A stretch of 64,000 nucleotides of DNA from Bdellovibrionaceae bacterium UBA6502 (lineage in GTDB: Bacteria > Bdellovibrionota > Bdellovibrionia > Bdellovibrionales > UBA840), in contig DJMA01000045.1 of NCBI GenBank assembly GCA_002436415.1, positions 75,083 to 139,082 on the forward strand, given 5' to 3'. A model generated the notes under the pieces. It had not been told where the DNA came from, searched no databases, and saw nothing but the letters and a program-made list of their open reading frames with translations. The position numbers were made by a program, and so were the translations under genes. Shown here one piece after another: positions 1 through 8,808 of the stretch. Every line of letters starts with the position of its first letter. Within the stretch, counting starts at the first letter, position 1.

Positions 1-108
1 AATAATCGTCCAAATCCTTTACAAGTCTATGTTTATTACCTGGCCTCTAATTTTATTCGCTTTGTAAATAAATCTCCGTTAAGACTGAATCTAGTGGAAA
101 ATTTTTGA
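1..108 (+). CDS. C-terminal end of a protein cut by the window edge
   Basis: An open frame runs from base 1 and stops at TGA 106-108, giving 35 residues of a C-terminus (ending RLNLVENF). The next gene starts 13 bases after the stop with a clear ribosome binding site, which suggests that both belong to one transcript. The piece is too short to recognise. It could also be chance reading in a non-coding stretch, but the tight spacing argues for a real gene end. Confidence 0.45.
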   Translation, partial: NNRPNPLQVYVYYLASNFIRFVNKSPLRLNLVENF

Positions 109-121
109 TTTGGGAGGATCA

Positions 122-997
122 ATGAGAATATTGAAGAGCATACTTTTATTAAGCTTAATTGCTTGTGGTGATTCAAACACGAGTGATCCTAATGCAGACA
201 TTCCTGGTTATGTTGGTAGTGGAAAACTATCTAGCATAAAAACTCATACGGTTGCTGGTACTAATGAAGACTTTGAATCCTTAAAAGCCTATTTTGAAGC
301 CCGAGAAGATTTGAATTCTTACACCGGCTATAAAGGCTATAAAGCTGAAAACAATTATGAAGACTGTGAATTTGACAGATCTAGATCTATATCAGAGGAT
401 TTATCCAGTAAAACTAAAACTGTGTCCTTAAAAGGCGATGGTTGTCCAGTTTTAACTACCATTAACAATTCTCTAAAGATCTCAAAAGATAAGCCTCTTG
501 AGGAAGAGTTAACTAAAATCCAAAGCATTAAAACTGAGCAAAACGGTTTCGGTTCTATCATCGTTCAAAAATTAGATTTAGTTTCTAATAGCCCGTTTAT
601 GGCAATTAAAATTAAATCTAAATTTAATGGCGATATGATATCGAAGAAAACTGATGATGACTCAGAAGACTCGATGTATGGAAACGTCTTAGGTATTTAT
701 AATGAAGACATTATGTTTCAAGATAGGTCTAGAGGACTTTTTGATATAGGTCTTTATGGGGATAAGAATGAGGACGATACTACTATCACTATAAAGATAA
801 GCCTGGAAAGAGACGGTAAAAAAGCTTTAACTTTTCTCTATAGCAAAAAAGTTTCAACAGCTGCAGATGAAAGTGGTGATAAAAAAGAAGTAACCGATTA
901 CGAAAGAGCCCAAATAAACGGACTTAAAATTGCGGTGGAAGAAGCCAAAGAAATTTTGGAATTTCTTGAAGAATATTTAGATGATGTAATGTTTTAA
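122..997 (+). CDS. Putative lipoprotein of unknown function
   Basis: The protein has 291 residues from the ATG at 122. An upstream in-frame TTG at 110 is less likely because GGGAGGA at 112-118 is well placed for the ATG. The N-terminus is a short lipoprotein signal (LLSLIACG, Cys at about residue 15), so the mature protein should be lipid-anchored in the envelope. After the anchor comes a long soluble domain rich in Lys, Asp, Glu and Ser. It has no recognisable motif and ends in an acidic helix-like stretch (KEILEFLEEYLDDVMF). It is convergent with recA, with a shared terminator between them. Function is unknown, and I recognise no family. Confidence 0.75.
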   Translation: MRILKSILLLSLIACGDSNTSDPNADIPGYVGSGKLSSIKTHTVAGTNEDFESLKAYFEAREDLNSYTGYKGYKAENNYEDCEFDRSRSISEDLSSKTKTVSLKGDGCPVLTTINNSLKISKDKPLEEELTKIQSIKTEQNGFGSIIVQKLDLVSNSPFMAIKIKSKFNGDMISKKTDDDSEDSMYGNVLGIYNEDIMFQDRSRGLFDIGLYGDKNEDDTTITIKISLERDGKKALTFLYSKKVSTAADESGDKKEVTDYERAQINGLKIAVEEAKEILEFLEEYLDDVMF

Positions 998-1011
998 TTA
1001 TTTTATAAAAC

Positions 1012-1042
1012 AAAGGCCTACAATTTCTTGCAGGCCTTTTTT
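1012..1042. terminator. Bidirectional terminator between the lipoprotein gene and recA
   Basis: AAAGGCCT at 1012-1019 pairs with AGGCCTTT at 1032-1039 and is followed by a T run on the plus strand. On the minus strand the hairpin is followed by a T-rich stretch (TTTGTTTTAT). The position between two convergent genes fits termination in both directions. Confidence 0.75.
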
Positions 1043-1063
1043 ACTTTTACTTTTCAATTCAAT

Positions 1064-2176
1064 TTAATGCTTCTTCTTAGACTTAGTTGTTTTCTTAGCA
1101 GGAGCCTCTGTAGTAGCTGCTTCTGCTTTTTCAGCTAATTTTTCAGCCTGAGTCTCCTTTGCTGGAGCAATATTACAAACCTCTAAAATTTGTTGATGAA
1201 GCTTTTCTGGAATCTCTGGATTTTCTTTCATATATTTACGAACGTTATCACGACCTTGTCCTAAACGCTCACCATTCATCGAGTACCAAGCTCCTGATTT
1301 TTCAATCAAGTTTTTTGCTACAGCAATGTCAATGATTTCACCATAGGTGTTAATCCCTTCTCCGTACATAAGATCAAATTCAATCTTAGCAAAAGGAGGT
1401 GCCATCTTGTTTTTTACCACTTTCACAGCCGTTCGGTTACCAACAATTTCATCACCATTTTTTAGAGCGCCAATACGACGTACATCTAAACGAACAGAGC
1501 TGTAAAACTTAAGCGCATTACCACCAGTCGTTGTTTCTGGGCTACCAAACATCACACCGATTTTCATACGAATTTGGTTAATGAAAATAACGATTGTGTT
1601 AGAGCGGTTAATCACAGCTGTTAACTTACGCAATGCTTGTGACATCAAACGAGCTTGAAGACCCATATGAGAGTCACCCATATCACCTTCGATCTCTGCT
1701 CTTGGTGTTAATGCCGCAACAGAATCCACCACCAAAATATCTACCGCACCAGAGCGCACTAGAGTTTCAGTGATTTCTAGAGCATCTTCACCAGTGTCAG
1801 GTTGAGAGATTAAAAGTTCCTCAGTGTTTACACCTAACTTACGAGCGTAGCTTGTATCCAATGCGTGCTCGGCATCAACGAAAGCCGCAGTTCCGCCAGC
1901 TTTTTGAGCTTGAGCAATTGTGCTTAATGCTAAAGTTGTTTTACCAGAACTTTCTGGTCCATAAATTTCTGTGATTCTACCTTTTGGCAAACCACCAATT
2001 CCAAGGCCGATATCTAAACCTAAAGAACCCGTACTAACGTGAGGATAAACCTTTGGTCCTTCCTCTCCACCTAATTTCATGATGGAACCTTTACCGAATT
2101 GTTTTTCGATAGAAGCTACCGCTAGCTCTAATGCTTTTTGCTTGTCTGGGTTCGCGTTTACAGTTTTTGTAGCCAT
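1064..2176 (-). CDS. recA: RecA recombinase
   Basis: RecA is an ATP-dependent strand-exchange protein for homologous recombination and SOS signalling in the cytoplasm. At 370 residues it is near the usual length. Visible motifs are the Walker A loop GPESSGKT (residues 73-80), the Walker B-like strand VDILVVDSVAAL (about 145-156), the DNA-binding L1 region (EIEGDMGDSHMG) and L2 (GSPETTTGGNALKF). ATG is preceded by AAGGAGA in the minus strand. The last 25 residues are Ala/Lys-rich and end in a strongly basic tail (TTKSKKKH), unlike the acidic tail of E. coli RecA, which modulates DNA access. recX lies 2.7 kb away on the other strand, not in the same operon. Family assignment is certain. Confidence 0.99.
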   Translation of the reverse strand: MATKTVNANPDKQKALELAVASIEKQFGKGSIMKLGGEEGPKVYPHVSTGSLGLDIGLGIGGLPKGRITEIYGPESSGKTTLALSTIAQAQKAGGTAAFVDAEHALDTSYARKLGVNTEELLISQPDTGEDALEITETLVRSGAVDILVVDSVAALTPRAEIEGDMGDSHMGLQARLMSQALRKLTAVINRSNTIVIFINQIRMKIGVMFGSPETTTGGNALKFYSSVRLDVRRIGALKNGDEIVGNRTAVKVVKNKMAPPFAKIEFDLMYGEGINTYGEIIDIAVAKNLIEKSGAWYSMNGERLGQGRDNVRKYMKENPEIPEKLHQQILEVCNIAPAKETQAEKLAEKAEAATTEAPAKKTTKSKKKH

Positions 2177-2206
2177 TGATTTCTCCTTAAGTATTTTTTC
2201 GGTCTT

Positions 2207-2232
2207 CCAAGTTCCCCTAATATCAAACTTGG
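2207..2232 (-). promoter_or_regulatory. Hairpin in the recA leader
   Basis: CCAAGTT at 2207-2213 and AACTTGG at 2226-2232 form a perfect 7-base-pair stem with a 12-base loop, 30 bases upstream of the recA start codon. It could be an operator or a structure in the 5' leader. A possible -10 (TATAAAAT in the minus strand) lies just upstream near 2257. No clear SOS box was found, only one half-site (TTAC). Confidence 0.3.
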
Positions 2233-2315
2233 CTTTCCGGTAAATGATTTATTTTATATGCAAAAACAGTTTATTTTTTATAATTTTTAAGCAGTTTCAG
2301 ATCTTATAGCGTCTT

Positions 2316-2804
2316 TTATGAGGCTTGAACATCTTTAGCGAACTGCTCCAATAAGATTTCCCATACATAGTCTTTTGCTGAATTTTGCACCACATTTCGG
2401 TCACCCTCGAAGTGCTTTTTATAGCTAATGGATACGCCAGGGCCTACCAAAGAAAAGCACACAGTTCCCACTGGCTTTTCGGGACTTCCCCCGCCAGGTC
2501 CAGCAACGCCTGTGATACTTACTGCCCAGGTGGATTCAGTGAGATTTCGAATTCCTGTTGCCATAGAAATAGCCACTGGTTCACTCACAGCTCCAAAACA
2601 ATCCAACTGATGTTTGGGAACCCCTAAAGCATCCATTTTTAAAGAATTTGCATAGGATACGACAGATCCTAAAAAGATTTTTGATACACCCGACTTCTCA
2701 CACAGACTAGCCGAAACCAGGCCTCCTGTACAACTTTCCGCGAAAGATAAAGTCCAATTTCGCTGCGCACAAACCTCAATCACTCGATCCATCATATTTA
2801 CCAT
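2316..2804 (-). CDS. pncC: CinA C-terminal domain protein, nicotinamide-nucleotide amidase
   Basis: This 162-residue protein is the stand-alone CinA C-terminal (PncC) domain, which deamidates nicotinamide mononucleotide to nicotinate mononucleotide in pyridine nucleotide recycling. Family signatures are SFAESCTGGLVSASL (about residues 20-34) with the catalytic Ser/Cys region, and SITGVAGPGGGSPEKPVGTV (about 96-115), the Gly/Pro loop. The N-terminal MoaB-like half of full-length CinA is absent, as in E. coli PncC. The start ATG at 2804 has AGGAGA upstream. It lies upstream of recA on the same strand with a 139-base gap, an arrangement common for cinA-recA pairs, so co-transcription is possible. 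Confidence 0.93.
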   Translation of the reverse strand: MVNMMDRVIEVCAQRNWTLSFAESCTGGLVSASLCEKSGVSKIFLGSVVSYANSLKMDALGVPKHQLDCFGAVSEPVAISMATGIRNLTESTWAVSITGVAGPGGGSPEKPVGTVCFSLVGPGVSISYKKHFEGDRNVVQNSAKDYVWEILLEQFAKDVQAS

Positions 2805-3433
2805 CTATTAATCTCCTCAGGCTTGCCTTTAATTTAAGCTTATTTCAATTTCGCTAAAGTCTTTTTATTCTTTGCATTTTTATAAACTAGGGCCTCAAAA
2901 AAACACAAGCTACTTGGCAGACACTAGATTTGCAATCCTTGTTCACAAAATAAACCAGCTATACGAAAGTATAAATCCGAAAAATAAACACGAAAAGGAA
3001 AAAACGGAAAAATGCGGATCTAGTAGCTTGGATCGCAAGTATGCCTCCTAAGATCCTTGAAGCATTCTCGAGTATCAGAACATTGAAAGCTAGATTAAAA
3101 AACTTAAGAAGATCAAAGATAATCTAAATCAATGGCCAATATTCCCAAGGGTTTTATTTTCTTCGTTCCCTATCTTTTTTAATCTAAACAAAAAATCCTT
3201 CGAAACTCCTTTTCGAAAACTTCTTTTTTACTCTAAACGATCCGTATGCTTCGCAGCCAAAGAACCTAATTCCAGAAATCATTAAACTTCAAAGCAAGCC
3301 ATTAAAATAAAAGTTAAAAAAAATCTGAATGGAAAAATCTTCCGCCGAGCCTCTCGACCAAATGACGGAACAAACAGAAAACTTTACTCAATGATTTTCT
3401 GAAAAGATATTCTAGAAGAAATAAAGGACGTTC
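2805..3433. other. 629-base non-coding gap with a possible structured RNA
   Basis: No convincing reading frame lies between pncC and pilT. TATAAACT at 2881-2888 resembles a -10 element, although the -35 side is weak. Just after it, CAAGCTACT (2906-2914) can pair with AGTAGCTTG (3022-3030), and TATAC-gaaa-GTATA near 2975-2990 is a small hairpin. TTGCAATCC near 2930-2938 can also pair with GGATCGCAA at 3030-3038 with one mismatch, which would make a pseudoknot-like order. This could be a small RNA gene of about 130-160 bases. No terminator is obvious, so the call is weak. Confidence 0.25.
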
Positions 3434-4702
3434 ATGGAATTAGACCACCTACTAAGGTACTGTATTGAAAAAGGCGCTAGTGATCTACATTTAAAGGTGG
3501 GTACCACTCCCTTTATGAGATTGCATGGTGAGCTCCTTCCACTTGCACCAAATATTCCACAACTTTCGAGAGAGTATATCGAAGATTTAGCGATAAAGAT
3601 TTTGGACGAACGTCAAAGACATATGTTTGAAGAGTGCAAAGAGATCGATATTGCCTATGCAGTCCGAGGAATTGGTCGTTTTCGAATTAATATTTTTAGA
3701 CAACGTGGGAGCGTGAGTATGGTAATTCGAACCATCTCCATTGATGTTCCTAGCCTTCGTCAACTTGGTCTTCCAGATGTTTTAAAAGACATTGCAAACA
3801 ATGAAAGAGGCCTAATATTAATTACCGGAGTAACTGGTTCAGGAAAATCCACTACCATGGCCTCAATCATCTCTCAAATAAACAATACCAAACAAAAACA
3901 CATCATCACCATAGAAGACCCTATTGAGTTTTTACTGCGGGATAATAAATGTATCATTTCGCAAAGAGAGTTGGGCGTTGACACTACTAGTTTTTCAAAG
4001 GCTTTGAAAGCAGCCATGAGACAAGACCCAGATGTAATTCTTATTGGTGAAATTCGTGACAAAGACACCATCGAAACAGCCCTCATGGCAGCGGAAACTG
4101 GTCACTTAGTGATTTCAACATTACACACGAAAGACACGAAAGAAACCATTAGTAGAATGTTGAGCTACTTCCCTTCTGGAAACCATTCTCATATTCGTAA
4201 TCTATTGGCAGCCAATTTAAAAGCAATCATTTCATTGCGACTGGCAAAAAGAAAAGACAAAGCTGGTTTCGTGCCCGTTTCAGAAATTTTAATCAATAAC
4301 AGTCGAATTTCAGACATGATTTTACAAGGTTCAAGCGCTGAACAGTTTAATGATGCCATTGAAGAATCTGCAATTACCTATAAAATGCAAACCTTCGACC
4401 AAAACTTGGTTGATCTAGTAAATGCCGATAAAATTTCTAGAGAAGAAGCATTTCGAATAACCAATAACCGTGCCGACTTCGAACTTCGCCTAAAAGGCTT
4501 AAACCCAAAGGGAGAGAAAGAGTGGCAAGAATATCATAAAGCGGAAGACGATGATACTGCTCATCATAAATCCCATCGAGATGAATGGGATAATATCCCT
4601 GAACTTGAGCTAGATCTAGAGTCCCTACCATCAGAATCAGAGTCTCAAGAGGATTCCTCAGAAAATAGTAATGCTAAAGGTTTTTTTAGATCTAAAAAAT
4701 AG
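3434..4702 (+). CDS. pilT: PilT-type twitching motility ATPase
   Basis: This is a hexameric secretion-type ATPase that powers retraction of type IV pili at the inner membrane. The N-terminal PilT domain (LLRYCIEKGASDLHL, residues 6-20) is followed by Walker A GVTGSGKST (132-140), the Asp box and Walker B (DPDVILIGEIRD, about 196-207) and the His box (GHLVISTLHT, about 219-228). At 422 residues it is longer than classical PilT (about 345). The extra part is a C-terminal tail of about 60 residues rich in Asp, Glu, His and Ser, likely disordered. It is a single gene with a long upstream gap and recX 208 bases downstream. PilU is the alternative; the lack of other pil genes here prevents a firm choice. 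Confidence 0.92.
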   Translation: MELDHLLRYCIEKGASDLHLKVGTTPFMRLHGELLPLAPNIPQLSREYIEDLAIKILDERQRHMFEECKEIDIAYAVRGIGRFRINIFRQRGSVSMVIRTISIDVPSLRQLGLPDVLKDIANNERGLILITGVTGSGKSTTMASIISQINNTKQKHIITIEDPIEFLLRDNKCIISQRELGVDTTSFSKALKAAMRQDPDVILIGEIRDKDTIETALMAAETGHLVISTLHTKDTKETISRMLSYFPSGNHSHIRNLLAANLKAIISLRLAKRKDKAGFVPVSEILINNSRISDMILQGSSAEQFNDAIEESAITYKMQTFDQNLVDLVNADKISREEAFRITNNRADFELRLKGLNPKGEKEWQEYHKAEDDDTAHHKSHRDEWDNIPELELDLESLPSESESQEDSSENSNAKGFFRSKK

Positions 4703-4910
4703 CTAAGTTTTATTAACATTTCTTTGTTAGTACTAGTTCTGGAGTATTCAGCGCATTTAAACCTTTCCTTGTGGATTTAAGCCTAAGCCCTTACTCATTG
4801 ATTCAAACTGTTTTTTACAAAAAGCAGTCTTCATTTGTTTGGAAACGGCACAAGATTTACAAATTCATAAAATTGTTCTAAGCTGCCTATGCATTTAGAA
4901 CGGAAATAAA

Positions 4911-5378
4911 ATGAAAAAAGCCAGATACCCAAAACCCAATAAATCGGCATTTGATAAATGCATAGATTTCTTAGCGCAAAGGGATCACTCCGAATTGGAA
5001 CTTCGAGAGAAACTTTTTGACCGTTCTTTTTCCGAGGAAGAAATAGAAGCAGCCATAGAGAAGCTTCACGATAGAAATTACCTTTTAGCGCCCGAGGTTT
5101 TGGCTGAAAAAGTAGCCAGTGCTCAATCTCGTCGTGGAAAAGGAAATCGGTACATACAAAATTATTTAAAGAAGAAAGGCCTACCTGAACATCAGATTGA
5201 TCTTGATCTAGAAGTTGAACAAGCCTTTGAGTTGGTTCGAAAAAAACATAAATGTGAGCCACCTTACGCCTATGATTTAAAAATCAAAATCCAGCGCTTC
5301 CTTGCCAATCGTGGATACTCCTACGAAGTAATTCAAAAGCTTGTACACCACAATGATCAAAGCTTTGAGGGCTTTTAG
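4911..5378 (+). CDS. recX: RecX regulatory protein
   Basis: RecX is a small helical protein that binds and limits RecA filaments. The protein is 155 residues, within the family range, and carries the three-helix repeats typical of RecX: CIDFLAQRDHSELELREKL (about residues 17-35), the second repeat around DRNYLLAPEVLAEKVASAQSR, and RGKGNRYIQNYLKKKGL (about 79-95). It is on the strand opposite to recA and separated from it by pilT, so regulation must be independent of the recA promoter. The ATG follows a weak purine-rich site (CGGAAAT). No terminator is obvious downstream. Confidence 0.9.
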   Translation: MKKARYPKPNKSAFDKCIDFLAQRDHSELELREKLFDRSFSEEEIEAAIEKLHDRNYLLAPEVLAEKVASAQSRRGKGNRYIQNYLKKKGLPEHQIDLDLEVEQAFELVRKKHKCEPPYAYDLKIKIQRFLANRGYSYEVIQKLVHHNDQSFEGF

Positions 5379-5561
5379 TTTTTAGCCAGAACTTAAGAAA
5401 CATTAAAATTTTATTTAGAATTCTTTAGCTAGTCTCTCCTAAGTTTAGCAGAAACCACCCTAAGGTCTGGGAGCCAAAGTATAAAGGACCAGGTTTTCTA
5501 AGTTCATTTTTATATAAAGAGAAATTTTCCGATTAAGTAAGAGTAAGAATCGGAGAATTCA

Positions 5562-6203
5562 ATGACGAAAGAATTTTTAAAATGGATCGGGCAAACTAGT
5601 GAATATTCAGTGGCAGCTTGTAATGTTAGCCATGATATAAACAACTCCCTAGCTATCTTAATGGGTTACTCAGAAAACCTTGAGTATATGCTAGAGACCG
5701 ATAATTTAAATAAAAATGAGTTGAATGAAATCTGTGAAAAATTATTCTTTGTCATCGACAAATTGAATGCCGAATCTAGAAACATCGCAAGTGCTAGAAA
5801 AAAAGATGTCAGTGAAGAATCAACCCAAGATCTCAGTGAGTACTTTCATCGTTGGATGAAAATTCAAACTCCAAGGTTTAAAAGCCATGGTGTTATCCCT
5901 AGCTTCTCGGGGCAAAAAGAATTTTTGCACAGTTGTAATTGGGCACAGGTGAACTGGGGTTTTGCTGAGGTTTTTTCATGCTTGTTTCAAAACATTCAAC
6001 TAGATAGCCCTGAAAAATATGAATTCTACACGGATTTTAATGATTCTGCATTTGTCATTAAGTTCAATGCCACTCCTGATTTTGGTGCCATTGAGTTACC
6101 TAAGGTTCTAGGAAAAGAAGTTCATTTAAATACAGAAAACGGCTTTACTGAGCTGCATTTCACTTGCTTTTGCCAGGAAGAAATCGCAAAATCAGCGGCG
6201 TGA
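5562..6203 (+). CDS. Histidine-kinase-like H-box protein lacking a recognisable ATPase domain
   Basis: The 213-residue protein has a HisKA-like dimerisation motif NVSHDINNSLAILMGYSE (residues 21-38, His24) followed by a long helix. In normal sensor kinases the next domain is a HATPase with N, G1 and G2 boxes. Here the remaining 130 residues show no N box or glycine-rich lids. The family-like H-box is therefore seen, and the lack of kinase activity is inferred. It could act as a phosphotransfer dimer or a partner for an intact kinase. There is no sensor or membrane segment. It starts with ATG after CGGAG, and its TGA overlaps the GTG start of mutY, so the two are translationally coupled. Confidence 0.7.
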   Translation: MTKEFLKWIGQTSEYSVAACNVSHDINNSLAILMGYSENLEYMLETDNLNKNELNEICEKLFFVIDKLNAESRNIASARKKDVSEESTQDLSEYFHRWMKIQTPRFKSHGVIPSFSGQKEFLHSCNWAQVNWGFAEVFSCLFQNIQLDSPEKYEFYTDFNDSAFVIKFNATPDFGAIELPKVLGKEVHLNTENGFTELHFTCFCQEEIAKSAA

Positions 6204-7195
6204 ATCTAGAAAGAAATCAACTGCTACAATGGTATAAAAAAAACTATCGCAAACTCCCCTGGAGAGAAACGACTGATCCTTATAAGATTTGGATTAGTGA
6301 AATCATGTGCCAACAAACCAGAGTAGCAGCAGTACTTTCCTATTATGCTAAGTTTTTAGAACGATTCCCAGATGTTCATACTCTAGCTGAAGCCAAAGAA
6401 GAAGATGTGTTAGAGCTTTGGACCGGTTTAGGATATTATAGTCGCGCAAGAAACATCCACAAAGCCGCCAAACTTTTTTCTAAAACTGGTTTTCCACAAA
6501 GTTATGTCGAGCTCATTGATTATCCTGGTCTTGGTGATTATACCAGTCGAGCTATCAGCAGCTTTGCATTTCAAGAAAAGGTTGGTGTTCTCGATGGAAA
6601 CGTAATCCGCTTTTTATCGAGGTATTATGGCGCAGCAGAAGAGCATTGGACCACTGCTGGAAAGAGTAATCTCCAAGAAATAGCAGACCATTGGGCACAA
6701 GAGTCACCAGAAATAGTAAACCAAGCCATGATGGAGATTGGCGCCAACTTGTGTTTGGCTCAAAATCCTCATTGCCTTCTTTGTCCTTTACAAAAGACCT
6801 GCGTCGCAAAGCAACATCAAATTAGCGAATTTCTTCCTTTAAAAAAACCAAAGACCCAAAAAGAATTTTGGCACATCCATTTTTATATGATTCAACAAAA
6901 TGGATTGTTTGGCTTAACAAAGGAGAATGATCTTCCTATTTTAAAAGCCCAGTTTTTACCACCAGCCTTTGGTAGGAAATTGAATCACAAACCAAAGATA
7001 GAAGGGGCTAAGAAGCATTTCGTCACTCATCACAATTTATTCGTTACTCACGAGAACATTGACCTCTCCCCTAGCAAGATGCAATCCTATCTAGAGGATA
7101 AGCGTATAAAATCAGAGGACATTTTGTGGGTAGAAGAAAAAGATTTGAAAAAGCATTGTCAAAGTTCCTTGGTACAGAAAATTTTATTTTCTTAA
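6200..7195 (+). CDS. mutY: A/G-specific adenine DNA glycosylase MutY
   Basis: MutY removes adenine mispaired with 8-oxoguanine in base excision repair. From the GTG at 6200 (overlapping the previous TGA) the protein has 331 residues. A TTG at 6164 would add 12 unlikely residues. Visible features are the catalytic-region motif ISEIMCQQTRV (about residues 28-38), the helix-hairpin-helix YPGLGDYTSRAI (about 107-118), the Asp loop VLDGNVIRFLSRY, and four Cys spaced C-x6-C-x2-C-x5-C for the 4Fe-4S cluster (about residues 180-196). The C-terminal Nudix-like recognition domain is short but retains KKHFVTHHNLFVTH, comparable with the FSH element that reads 8-oxoG. Confidence 0.95.
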   Translation: MNLERNQLLQWYKKNYRKLPWRETTDPYKIWISEIMCQQTRVAAVLSYYAKFLERFPDVHTLAEAKEEDVLELWTGLGYYSRARNIHKAAKLFSKTGFPQSYVELIDYPGLGDYTSRAISSFAFQEKVGVLDGNVIRFLSRYYGAAEEHWTTAGKSNLQEIADHWAQESPEIVNQAMMEIGANLCLAQNPHCLLCPLQKTCVAKQHQISEFLPLKKPKTQKEFWHIHFYMIQQNGLFGLTKENDLPILKAQFLPPAFGRKLNHKPKIEGAKKHFVTHHNLFVTHENIDLSPSKMQSYLEDKRIKSEDILWVEEKDLKKHCQSSLVQKILFS

Positions 7196-8211
7196 GCCTG
7201 GCCTTCCTTTGCGCATGTACAAGCACGAGCCCTAAAAACCCGAGCTATGAAGCAAAAAATGCAATTCCTGTGGATCATAAAAAATTAGAAGTCCAATCAA
7301 GTTTTTTAAGTGAGGTGAAGAGCTTTGAGCTTCCGGGAAACAACTTTGTATCTGACACACACGAAAAAGACGACCGACTCTTATTCTTTTCATCAGATCG
7401 TTTATCACACAAAAACTATCAGATCTATGAGCTTGATCTAGGCACTGGTAAAGAACGAAGGGTCACTCATCAGAATGGTCAAGCCTTCCAAGCAAGCTAT
7501 CACCCGAACAACCAACATATTATATATGCAAGCACTACTGATTACGAAAAAGAAGACCTCTCTAAGCTTTTTGAAATAGATGAAGCCCAAAACCCTGAGC
7601 AGTCTTTGTATGTTTCCATGGACAGTTTAAAGTCGGACCTCTTTATTAGTAGATTAAACGGAAGTAATATCATCCGTGCTACCTTTATCGATACCGGTGA
7701 GCAATTCCCACAATATCACCCAAAAGACTATACCATTGTTTATCGTCTGGTTAGAAACAACTCTAGCTCCATCGAGGCCATGACTCGCTTTAGAAAGCCT
7801 CTTAAGGCATTGAGCGAACGCAATGGCACTAGATCCTTTTTACGGGTTTCTAAGACCGGTAAAGCCGTAGCTTGGCTAAACTACAGCCAGGACACAGGCT
7901 TTTCCTTAGAAACAATGGATTGGAAAAGTAAAAAGCTTGAAAGCTACCCAATTAAAAACCTAGAGGAAGTTAGGTCTCTTACCTGGATGGATGATGAGCG
8001 CATTTTAATTACCGGTCGTTTCGAAGATGATGATATGCCTCAACTCTACAGTCTTAAAAAAGATTCGAGCTGCATTACTCGATTGGCTCAGGCTGAACAT
8101 GGACTTCAATCTGCTCACGTTCATAAAGATAGCATATATTTCACCGCTTTTACTGGTCAGCAATGGCAAATTTACGGTGCCAGACTAAACAAGAAACCAG
8201 ATTGTAACTGA
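7126..8211 (+). CDS. TolB-like beta-propeller lipoprotein
   Basis: The protein has a hydrophobic N-terminus ending in a lipobox (SLAFLCACTS) and then about 320 residues with WD40-like PD40 propeller repeats. Examples are LLFFSSDRLSHKNYQIYELD, ASYHPNNQHIIYAS and SVDNTG-like turns spread through the chain. TolB-like propellers of this type bind envelope partners or monitor periplasmic proteins. The reading frame opens with GTG at 7126 inside the end of mutY. A TTG at 7156 would give a cleaner signal peptide, so the start is uncertain. No tol or pal genes are nearby, so it should not be named TolB. It belongs with the following small exported protein by strand and spacing (63 bases). Confidence 0.75.
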   Translation: MGRRKRFEKALSKFLGTENFIFLSLAFLCACTSTSPKNPSYEAKNAIPVDHKKLEVQSSFLSEVKSFELPGNNFVSDTHEKDDRLLFFSSDRLSHKNYQIYELDLGTGKERRVTHQNGQAFQASYHPNNQHIIYASTTDYEKEDLSKLFEIDEAQNPEQSLYVSMDSLKSDLFISRLNGSNIIRATFIDTGEQFPQYHPKDYTIVYRLVRNNSSSIEAMTRFRKPLKALSERNGTRSFLRVSKTGKAVAWLNYSQDTGFSLETMDWKSKKLESYPIKNLEEVRSLTWMDDERILITGRFEDDDMPQLYSLKKDSSCITRLAQAEHGLQSAHVHKDSIYFTAFTGQQWQIYGARLNKKPDCN

Positions 8212-8274
8212 CTTTAGGCCAGCTTAAGACTAGGTACTACTCGAATTAGTAAAAGCCTTGGTAAAATAAAGTTA

Positions 8275-8805
8275 ATGAATCGCTGGATGACAATTATTCT
8301 TTTTAGTCTTGGATTGCAGGAGGCCAATGCCTTCGCTCCCACTCAATTGGAAAAAATTAGAGATCAATTCTCAAGTCCAAGGCATCATCTAGCTATTCGT
8401 AAAATTCCAGCTCAATGGGTTCTAGAAAACCAAAATCAAGAAGAAAACCTGATTGCTCATTTTCGTAATCAAGACTTACCGGATTTAATTTTAAGTATTC
8501 GAGTGGACGACTTGGACCGCTTCCCTAGTGAATCTCCAAATTTGAAAAAATATGTATCCTACTACACAAAAAAGTACCCTCGAGCTGGCCTGCAAATCCT
8601 AAATGACCCTATGAAATCGATCATGAACAACAATTATGCCTATATCTTCTCTAGGCACGAAAATCAGGATTTACAGTCGAGACAAAGTATTCTTTGGCAC
8701 CCACAAAAGAAAGTTTTTATTTTTACTTGTAGTTCTAAGATTAAAAATCAAAGCAAAGCAAATCAGCTTTGCGACGAGATGATTAGCAAACTCCACTGGC
8801 AATAA
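8275..8805 (+). CDS. Small exported protein of unknown function
   Basis: The 176-residue protein has a typical signal peptide (MTIILFSLGLQEANAFA, cleavage after about residue 20), so it should be periplasmic. The mature part is basic and mixed alpha/beta by composition, with Cys near the end (FTCSSKIKNQSKANQLCDEM), possibly a disulfide pair. It lies 63 bases after the TolB-like lipoprotein on the same strand and ends 3 bases before the end of the opposite-strand gene. I recognise no family. The context only suggests an envelope role. Confidence 0.65.
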   Translation: MNRWMTIILFSLGLQEANAFAPTQLEKIRDQFSSPRHHLAIRKIPAQWVLENQNQEENLIAHFRNQDLPDLILSIRVDDLDRFPSESPNLKKYVSYYTKKYPRAGLQILNDPMKSIMNNNYAYIFSRHENQDLQSRQSILWHPQKKVFIFTCSSKIKNQSKANQLCDEMISKLHWQ

Positions 8806-8808
8806 ATT

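Noticed and set aside
2177..2260. LexA (SOS) box upstream of recA
   Set aside because: Only one half-site-like TTAC is visible; no complete palindromic box of a known type.
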